Positions 15,594-20,806 of a stretch of 20,806 nt of DNA are shown here, piece after piece. The notes under the pieces were generated by a model that did not search any database, was not told the origin of the DNA, and worked only from the letters and a program-made list of their open reading frames with translations. Origin of the DNA: Elusimicrobiota bacterium (lineage in GTDB: Bacteria > Elusimicrobiota > Elusimicrobia > Elusimicrobiales > UBA9959); the NCBI GenBank assembly GCA_030637365.1, contig DAOWGR010000109.1, positions 1-20,806 of the forward strand, read 5' to 3'. The first letter of the stretch is position 1. Each line of letters starts with the position of its first letter. The position numbers were made by a program, and so were the translations under genes.

Positions 15594-16895
15594 ATGAAAA
15601 AAATGATAACCGTAATGGCTGTTTTATCAATATCCGCGTTTGTTTATGCTGATGAGATAAATGTTGATTTCGATGGGAAGAATGAAATTTCAATATCTGA
15701 AATGACAGTCAATAAAATAGCCAATCTTGAGATTGAAATTTTGGAAGCGGATTCTTTAAATAAGAAGAACAAAGCGTACAAAGAATGGACCATTATGGTT
15801 TTTGTCAATGCCAAAAACAATTTGGAAAAGTATGGCCTAAAAGATGTCAATGAAATGGAAATGGTCGGTTCTTGTGAAAAAGTAAGTATAGTGGTCGAAC
15901 TTGGAAGAATGGACGGATTTGATTCATCAGATGGCGATTGGGTGGGAACCAGAAGATATCTGGTTCAAAAAGACAATAATACCAAAGCCATTACTTCACC
16001 GGTGGTTCAAGACCTTGGAAAAGTGGATATGGGAGATTGGAAGCAGTTGGTGGATTTTGGCGCGTGGGCTAAAAAAAATTATCCGGCCAAGAAATATATG
16101 CTTATCGTTTGGAATCACGGCAGTGGATGGGAAAAGCATATTAAATCCATAGTGGATAAAGGTCTTTCCTATGATGATGAAACTCACAATCATTTCACCA
16201 CTTCTCAGCTTGGCATGGCGCTTAATCAAATCGGCAAAATTGATGTTTACGGTTCCGATGCCTGTTTAATGCAAATGGCATCGGTTGACTATGAAATAAA
16301 AGACAATATTACTTACATTGTGGGTTCTGAGGAAACTGAGCCGGGAGATGGTTATACCTATAATACAATGCTTGAGCCGATAGTTTCCAATCCAGCTATT
16401 ACTCCTTATGAAGCGGCTAAAGTCCTTGTTGACGCTTATTCCAATCATTATCAGGAACTCAGCGTCGCTTATACGCAAAGTTTTGTCAGAACTTCTGCAT
16501 TTCCCAAGTTCCTTACATTGATGAATGATTGGGTTTACGCGGTGATTATGGCCGGCGACAAGATAATAGTTAGAATCGCGGTTTCAAACACGCAAAAATA
16601 TACCATGAGGGACAATAAAGACTTATATCATTTTGTAAGCCTTGTCGGCGAGAAGACTGTTAATGCTGATGTCAAAAAGAAAGGCGAAGTTCTTATGAAT
16701 TATATCAAGAGAAGCGTGGTTGGTTATAATAGATGGAGCAGTTCAAGCGGCGGTTGGTGGGGGCCTGACGATTATTCAAATTCGCACGGCATAGCGGTTT
16801 ATTTGCCGGGATATTTATATAGTGAAAATTATGACGAACTTAAATGGGCCAAGGATTCAAACTGGGATGACTTGATAAAATGGTATACCGAGTAA
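15594..16895 (+). CDS. Secreted clostripain-family (C11) cysteine peptidase
   Basis: 433 aa. A signal peptide MKKMITVMAVLSISAFVYA with likely cleavage before Asp20 sends it out of the cytoplasm. After a Lys/Glu-rich propeptide-like stretch (20-62), the caspase-fold domain begins at KEWTIMVFVNAKNNLEKYGLKDVNEMEMVG. The catalytic dyad is His175 in MLIVWNHGSGW and Cys224 in DVYGSDACLMQMASVDYEI. VGSEETEPGDGYTY follows, as is typical of C11 peptidases, which cut after Arg or Lys. HGIAVYLPG near the C-terminus is another family block. No sorting signal or lipobox is seen, so it is probably periplasmic or released. A strong ribosome site (GGAGGAG) precedes the ATG and a terminator follows. It is divergent from the exported pentapeptide protein, which may be a partner or substrate (inference). 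Activation by self-cleavage is known in the family but not visible here. Confidence 0.92.
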   Translation: MKKMITVMAVLSISAFVYADEINVDFDGKNEISISEMTVNKIANLEIEILEADSLNKKNKAYKEWTIMVFVNAKNNLEKYGLKDVNEMEMVGSCEKVSIVVELGRMDGFDSSDGDWVGTRRYLVQKDNNTKAITSPVVQDLGKVDMGDWKQLVDFGAWAKKNYPAKKYMLIVWNHGSGWEKHIKSIVDKGLSYDDETHNHFTTSQLGMALNQIGKIDVYGSDACLMQMASVDYEIKDNITYIVGSEETEPGDGYTYNTMLEPIVSNPAITPYEAAKVLVDAYSNHYQELSVAYTQSFVRTSAFPKFLTLMNDWVYAVIMAGDKIIVRIAVSNTQKYTMRDNKDLYHFVSLVGEKTVNADVKKKGEVLMNYIKRSVVGYNRWSSSSGGWWGPDDYSNSHGIAVYLPGYLYSENYDELKWAKDSNWDDLIKWYTE

Positions 16896-16919
16896 TAAAT
16901 CGGGAAGATTGATAAATTT

Positions 16920-16953
16920 AAAAAGGTCGGCTGAATTTTAGCCGGCTTTTTTT
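16920..16953. terminator. Intrinsic terminator between the C11 peptidase and uxs genes
   Basis: GTCGGCT (16926-16932) pairs with AGCCGGC (16940-16946), with one G-U pair, around a 7-nt loop. A seven-T run follows on the plus strand and a five-T run on the minus strand. It can end both the peptidase gene and the convergent uxs gene. Two further overlapping small hairpins lie at 16967-16993. Confidence 0.8.
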
Positions 16954-17021
16954 CATGTTTGGAAAGCGCCGGTTTTTTTCGGCGGATGCCGAATGGTTTT
17001 AAATAGTCTTTTGTTTTTTAC

Positions 17022-17951
17022 TTACAGAGCTTCTTTAAAATATTTCACCGTTTTTTTTAGGCCGTCTTCAAGACTCACTTTTGGCTGCCATTTTAATTTT
17101 GATTTCGCTATGGATATATCAGGTCTTCTGACTTGAGGATCATCTTGCGGCAGAGATTTAAATATGATGCGTGATTTGCTTTTTGTTAATTTTTTAATTG
17201 TTTGAGCAAGCTTGAGTATTGAAATTTCATGAGGATTGCCGATATTTACTGGAGTATTTATATTTGATAAAAGCAGTTTGTATATACCGTTTACCAAATC
17301 CGACACATAGCATAAGCTTCTTGTTTGTTCTCCTTTGCCATAAACCGTTATCGGTTTGTTTTTTAAGGTTTGCACCATAAAATTAGGCACGGCTCTGCCG
17401 TCTTCAAGGCGCATATTGGGGCCATAAGTGTTAAAAATCCTAACTATTCTGACCGGCATTTTATGATATCTGTGATAAGCCATAGTGAGAGCTTCCGCGT
17501 ATCTTTTGGCTTCGTCATATACGCCTCGCGGGCCTATTGGATTAACATTTCCCCAATAACTTTCCGTTTGCGGATTTATGAGGGGGTCGCCGTAAACTTC
17601 CGATGTTGAAGCAATCATAAATATGGCTTTTTTAGCTTTGGCGAATCCCAAAGCTCTGTATGTTCCCAGCGATCCGACTTTAAGCGTCGGTATGGGGAAT
17701 TTTAAATAATCTATCGGGCTTGCGGGGCTGGCAAAATGCAGAACGGCGTCAACTTTGCCCGAAACATGAATATAATTGGTCACATTATATTCAATAAATT
17801 CAAATTTTTTCGTTTTAAACAAATCATTGATATTATTGATATTGCCGGTTATAAAATTATCAATGCCTATTACGCTATGGCCTTTGTTTATAAAATATCT
17901 TGAAAGGTGGCTGCCCAGAAAGCCCGCTGCGCCCGTTATAACTATTTTCAT
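17022..17951 (-). CDS. uxs: UDP-glucuronate decarboxylase (UDP-xylose synthase), SDR family
   Basis: 309-aa extended short-chain dehydrogenase. The NAD-binding loop GAAGFLG is at residues 7-13, IDNFITGNINNI follows, and the catalytic set is Thr116, Tyr145 and Lys149 (STSEVYGDP, YDEAKR). LHFASPASPIDY, SYWGNVNPIGPRGVYDEAKR, FNTYGPNM and DGRAVPNFMVQ are strongly typical of UDP-glucuronate decarboxylases, which oxidise, decarboxylate and reduce UDP-glucuronate to UDP-xylose. ATG 17951 has AAGGGA eight bases upstream; a TTG seven codons earlier (17972) is less likely. It lies downstream of ugd on the same strand with a 228-bp leader, so the pair makes UDP-xylose from UDP-glucose. UDP-xylose would feed the glycan glycosyltransferases elsewhere in the window. 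A related SDR specificity is possible but less likely. Confidence 0.88.
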   Translation of the reverse strand: MKIVITGAAGFLGSHLSRYFINKGHSVIGIDNFITGNINNINDLFKTKKFEFIEYNVTNYIHVSGKVDAVLHFASPASPIDYLKFPIPTLKVGSLGTYRALGFAKAKKAIFMIASTSEVYGDPLINPQTESYWGNVNPIGPRGVYDEAKRYAEALTMAYHRYHKMPVRIVRIFNTYGPNMRLEDGRAVPNFMVQTLKNKPITVYGKGEQTRSLCYVSDLVNGIYKLLLSNINTPVNIGNPHEISILKLAQTIKKLTKSKSRIIFKSLPQDDPQVRRPDISIAKSKLKWQPKVSLEDGLKKTVKYFKEAL

Positions 17952-18061
17952 AAAATTATCCCTTAATCGCAAATAGCGTTGATATGATGATAAGTTTATA
18001 AGCTGATACGGAACAGTAAAATTTCCTTATTTACACGCATCCCGTAAATATATTTCCACAG

Positions 18062-18104
18062 ATATATTGTGACTTCTCGCTGGAAGTCGGACTTCCGAAT
18101 ATAT
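18062..18104 (-). promoter_or_regulatory. Mutually exclusive hairpins in the ugd-uxs gap
   Basis: GACTTC (18071-18076) can pair with GAAGTC (18083-18088), or GGAAGT (18082-18087) can pair with ACTTCC (18091-18096). The two pairings share the middle segment and cannot form together. ATATAT at 18062-18067 and 18099-18104 could close the whole. No T-run follows, so this is not a standard attenuator. The remainder of the gap (17973-18179) is AT-rich with no gene. Confidence 0.3.
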
Positions 18105-18138
18105 GCTTTAATTTTTTATTTCCCTTGTCTTGATGGTT

Positions 18139-18166
18139 TTTTCTTGCTTCTTACCTCTTGCCTCTG
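18139..18166 (-). repeat. Heptamer tandem repeat after ugd
   Basis: Read on the minus strand: CAGAGGC, AAGAGGT, AAGAAGC, AAGAAAA, four units of period 7 beginning 14 bp after the ugd stop. The orientation relative to the upstream gene is the same as for the copy at 203-223. Confidence 0.6.
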
Positions 18167-18179
18167 ATTTCTTTTTATT

Positions 18180-19508
18180 TTACGGCCTGCCCAATGATTT
18201 ATATGTAAAGCCCAGTTTTCTCATTTTAGCAGGGTTGTAAAGGTTTCTGCCGTCTATAAGTATGGGATGCTTAATCATTGTCAATACTTTTTTGAAATCA
18301 AGTTTTTTAAACTCATTCCATTCCGTTATAAGACAAGCGCAATCGGCATTTTTTAAGCATTGATAGGGGTTTTTTGCAAATTCAACGCCTTTAATTACTT
18401 TTTTCGCGTTAACCATGGAAACGGGGTCATAGGCTTTTATTTTAGCGCCGAGTTTTTTTAACGCTTTTATTATATCTATACTTGGAGCGAAACGCATATC
18501 ATCCGTATTGGGTTTAAAGGCAAGTCCCAACAGAGCTATTGTTTTTCCTTTTAAATTCCAGAGTTCTTCCTCAATTTGTTTGACTATCCACATTTTTTGG
18601 TTTTCATTTATATCCTGAACATTTTTTAAAAGTTCAAAATTATAACCTTTCTGGGCGCTTAGCCAGTAAAAAGCTTCAAGATCTTTGGGGAAACAAAAAC
18701 CGCCAAAACCTATTACCGCGTTTAAAAAACTTGAACCGATTCTTTTATCCGAACCCATTCCTTTAGCCACATCATCTATATTTGCGCCGGTTTTTTCGCA
18801 TATATTGGCGACGGCATTGATAAAAGATATTTTTGTGGATAAAAAAGAATTTGACGCGTGTTTTATCAATTCCGCGCTTTTAACATCCGTTATAATAATT
18901 GGAGAATGCTTCATCGGTTTATATATTTTTTTAAATAAAAATTCCGCTTGTTTGCTTGGAACGCCGGCCACCACTCGGTCGGGATTTAAAAAATCGCTGA
19001 CAGCGGAGCCTTCTCTTAAAAATTCGGGATTTGACGCCACATCAAAGGGAATATGCTTTTTGTTAAATCTTGTCATAGTTTTTTCAATCCAATGGCAAGT
19101 TTCAACCGGGACGGTGGATTTTTCTATAACTACGGTATAATCCGACATGTTTTTCGCGACCTCTTCGGCCACTTTTTCAATGGCTGATAAATCCGCCGAA
19201 CCGTCGGGTCTTGGAGGAGTTCCAACCGCGATGAAAACAGCTTCAGCTCTGCAACCACGATGATGAAGGCCTTCTTTGATTGATTTGGCGAAGAAGAGTC
19301 TTTTCTTTTTTACATTTTTTCGGACAATTTCTTTAAGGCCGTCTTCATATATCGGCATAATGCCTTTTTTGAGCATATTTATTTTTTTTTCGTCCGAATC
19401 CACGCAAACAACTCTATGGCCTATTTCAGCCAAACAAGCTCCGGATACGAGACCGACATAACCGGTTCCAACTACGCAAACATTCACTTTATCAGAGTTT
19501 TTTACCAT
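18180..19508 (-). CDS. ugd: UDP-glucose 6-dehydrogenase
   Basis: 442-aa NAD-dependent dehydrogenase that oxidises UDP-glucose twice to UDP-glucuronate. The N-terminal Rossmann motif is VVGTGYVG (residues 12-19), with IFIAVGTPPRPDG-like text at 92-103 and VIEKSTVPVETCHW at about 128. VASNPEFLREGSAVSDFLNPDRVV is typical of the family. The catalytic pocket has Lys216 and Asn220 in ELIKHASNSFLSTK, and the nucleophile Cys272 in GFGGFCFPKD. The C-terminal Rossmann-like domain includes LGLAFKPNTDDMRFAPS. ATG 19508 has AAAGGA about 12 bases upstream. It is complete and usual in length. Its product is the substrate of the adjacent uxs product. GDP-mannose dehydrogenase is a related alternative, but the partnership with uxs favours UDP-glucose. 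Confidence 0.93.
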   Translation of the reverse strand: MVKNSDKVNVCVVGTGYVGLVSGACLAEIGHRVVCVDSDEKKINMLKKGIMPIYEDGLKEIVRKNVKKKRLFFAKSIKEGLHHRGCRAEAVFIAVGTPPRPDGSADLSAIEKVAEEVAKNMSDYTVVIEKSTVPVETCHWIEKTMTRFNKKHIPFDVASNPEFLREGSAVSDFLNPDRVVAGVPSKQAEFLFKKIYKPMKHSPIIITDVKSAELIKHASNSFLSTKISFINAVANICEKTGANIDDVAKGMGSDKRIGSSFLNAVIGFGGFCFPKDLEAFYWLSAQKGYNFELLKNVQDINENQKMWIVKQIEEELWNLKGKTIALLGLAFKPNTDDMRFAPSIDIIKALKKLGAKIKAYDPVSMVNAKKVIKGVEFAKNPYQCLKNADCACLITEWNEFKKLDFKKVLTMIKHPILIDGRNLYNPAKMRKLGFTYKSLGRP

Positions 19509-19540
19509 TGTGGTTTATCCTTTTGCTTAAAAATAGCGTT

Positions 19541-20647
19541 TTAGTCTTCTTCCTCAACTATTTCATGAGCTTTTAAGAGTTCCGCGCTTCTCTTTTTTTC
19601 GCCAAGACCCAAGAAATAGACCGCTATGAGTATGAAGGCGAGAGATCCCCAATCAAGCCAATTGGGAGCTCTGTTTCCGAGCCATTGCCAAACTATAAGT
19701 GTGGCCACTGTTCCGGCTATGAGAGATGTTAATCTATTGGTTAAGCCCGCGAATGTCGCGGTTCGTCCTTGAAACATAAATAGGAAGACCGAGAAGAAAG
19801 CGCCTATTCCGTATGGGATGCCCGCCCACACGGCTGAGAACCATTTTTCATGAGGCTGGCTGACAGCTTGTTGGAATTGATCTATTACACTTCCGGGATT
19901 GGCGGACACAAGAAGGATGACAATCATGGATATGATTAAGGTTGCGCTGGCGGATATTTGTTCTATTCCGAAAAAGCCTTTATAATCATAGATAGCATCT
20001 TTTGGCCTTGTGTTTTTATAGTAATTCATTATGTAAATTCTTATGGCGTAGGCGAATATATAAGCGAGGAATATGCTCATAAAGGCGCAATTATTTATAA
20101 AGTCAAAATCACCTTCTTTTACAAATATAAGCTTTAAAGCAATGGCTGAAAGGGCGAATACAACACCCGCGTTTTCCTGCCAATAAACTTTTTTATGCAG
20201 TATTCCCTGCTGTATTTGTATGGAGTCTATAATTCTGCTCACTATTATTACACTGCCCCGCATTATAATCATAGCGACCATTACCGAGACTCCGTCAAAA
20301 GTATAAAGCAATGTTGTGGTCGGAATAATTATCGCCGTTAATACTCCGGAAGGAATTATATATAAAAATTCTTTCGGCATATGTATGCCTAAAAAAGTGG
20401 TGTAATTGTTGGATTTGAATTTATACCATTTCCAATATATAACCAAGCTTACGCAGAAAAGACTGCTTATAAGCGTGGAATATACGAGAAATTCTATGCC
20501 GGTCATTCCCATTCCCTTTGAGGATAAAAAGAATTTGACCAAACTGCCTGTTATTACATATGTGCCGAAATAACCCGCGGCTAATTGCAAAAGCCTTTCG
20601 GATGTTCCTTCATGTGTTTTGTGAAATAGAGCGCTCGGTTTGAACAT
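19541..20647 (-). CDS. Polytopic membrane protein, EamA/DMT-transporter-like
   Basis: 368 aa with about ten hydrophobic segments, spread as AGYFGTYVITGSLVKFFL, FLVYSTLISSLFCVSLVIYW, LYIIPSGVLTAIIIPTTTLLYTFDGVSVMVAMIIMR, VVFALSAIALKLIFV, AYIFAYAIRIYIM, SASATLIISMIVILLVSA, AGIPYGIGAFFSVFLFMF and LIAGTVATLIVWQWLG, plus a last helix ending GLGEKKR. The helix number and the Met/Gly-rich fourth helix followed by VIIVSRIID recall drug/metabolite-transporter proteins, but no signature is decisive. The C-terminus is charged and cytoplasm-like (LLKAHEIVEEED). AGGAGGA at 20656-20662 is a strong ribosome site eight bases before the ATG, and a reasonable promoter lies upstream. It lies 32 bp before ugd on the same strand, so cotranscription is likely. 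Substrate unknown; a nucleotide-sugar or lipid role is only a guess. Confidence 0.8.
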   Translation of the reverse strand: MFKPSALFHKTHEGTSERLLQLAAGYFGTYVITGSLVKFFLSSKGMGMTGIEFLVYSTLISSLFCVSLVIYWKWYKFKSNNYTTFLGIHMPKEFLYIIPSGVLTAIIIPTTTLLYTFDGVSVMVAMIIMRGSVIIVSRIIDSIQIQQGILHKKVYWQENAGVVFALSAIALKLIFVKEGDFDFINNCAFMSIFLAYIFAYAIRIYIMNYYKNTRPKDAIYDYKGFFGIEQISASATLIISMIVILLVSANPGSVIDQFQQAVSQPHEKWFSAVWAGIPYGIGAFFSVFLFMFQGRTATFAGLTNRLTSLIAGTVATLIVWQWLGNRAPNWLDWGSLAFILIAVYFLGLGEKKRSAELLKAHEIVEEED

Positions 20648-20673
20648 GCTGGATTTCCTCCTAATAAATGCTA

Positions 20674-20703
20674 TTTATATGATAAAAATGCATTAATCGT
20701 AAA
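20674..20703 (-). promoter_or_regulatory. Putative promoter for the membrane-protein/ugd/uxs genes
   Basis: On the minus strand TTTACG (20698-20703) and TATAAA (20674-20679) stand 18 bp apart, with matches of 4/6 and 5/6 to the sigma-70 consensus. They lie just before the strong ribosome site of the gene starting at 20647. Confidence 0.4.
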
Positions 20704-20704
20704 T

Positions 20705-20806
20705 TTGAACTGTGATAATACGTTTGAGTATGAACTTGCCTATTTGGATGAAAAAGTAACAGGAACCTGGAAAGTCGAAAATAGGACGATCATTCTTAAT
20801 TCTGAT
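20705..20806 (+). CDS. Possible partial CDS or gene remnant, runs off the window
   Basis: The plus-strand frame is open from 20630 to the edge. From 20669 it reads CYLYDKNALIVNLNCDNTFE and continues YELAYLDEKVTGTWKVENRT, then IILNSD. The pattern DNTFEYEL...GTWKVENRTIIL resembles small secreted or lipoprotein beta-domains in which 'G-T-F' and 'G-T-W-K-(V/I)-x-N-x-T-(I/L)-x-L' recur. No ATG or GTG is in frame; the only usual start is TTG 20705, without a ribosome site, and the protein-like reading begins before it. It could therefore be a 5'-truncated remnant next to the divergent gene, a gene with a non-standard start, or chance. The stretch just before it also holds the putative minus-strand promoter. 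Confidence 0.35.
   Translation, partial: MNCDNTFEYELAYLDEKVTGTWKVENRTIILNSD

Noticed and set aside
203..18166. CRISPR array or insertion sequence suggested by the short repeats
   Set aside because: The repeats are 7-bp units without spacers, and no transposase, Cas gene or terminal inverted repeats were found.
18685..19140. 151-codon plus-strand open frame
   Set aside because: Antisense to the catalytic region of ugd; no independent evidence of coding.

Overview
The window is AT-rich bacterial chromosome that uses the standard code: TAA, TAG and TGA all end recognisable genes. Apolipoprotein N-acyltransferase (Lnt) and an O-antigen-type sugar-modification cluster point to a diderm (Gram-negative-type) bacterium. 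Short secreted proteins with terse Lys-rich signal peptides, heptamer repeats and small dispersed palindromes suggest an uncultivated lineage such as Elusimicrobiota or Omnitrophota. That placement is an impression from gene content and is not proven by the sequence.

Positions 1-8969 hold a surface-polysaccharide region. It starts with the tail of a glycosyltransferase whose frame is cut by an in-frame stop. Then come an AsnB-type amidotransferase, a B12-type radical SAM protein, a SAM methyltransferase, an FkbM methyltransferase and a GT4 glycosyltransferase. The last four have overlapping ends and look translationally coupled. A Wzx-like flippase lies on the opposite strand, followed by another methyltransferase. 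Positions 8996-13830 are housekeeping genes: trmL, secA and lnt, with an intrinsic terminator at the lnt stop codon. Positions 13852-14115 contain no convincing gene but are packed with hairpins between two intrinsic terminators; this is the best candidate for something undescribed. Positions 14173-16895 carry a divergent pair of exported proteins: a pentapeptide-repeat protein with a Cys-containing tail, and a clostripain-family (C11) peptidase. Positions 17022-19508 (minus strand) encode UDP-glucuronate decarboxylase and UDP-glucose 6-dehydrogenase, which together convert UDP-glucose to UDP-xylose. A polytopic EamA/DMT-like membrane protein follows on the minus strand. At the right edge an open frame looks like protein but has no normal start.

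The genes suggest one theme: making nucleotide-sugar precursors (Ugd, Uxs), assembling and decorating a glycan (glycosyltransferases, methyltransferases, radical SAM, AsnB), flipping it (Wzx-like), and exporting proteins and maturing lipoproteins at the envelope (SecA, Lnt, two signal-peptide proteins). Three period-7 tandem repeats each sit just downstream of a stop codon, and one of them is read through by the lnt frame.
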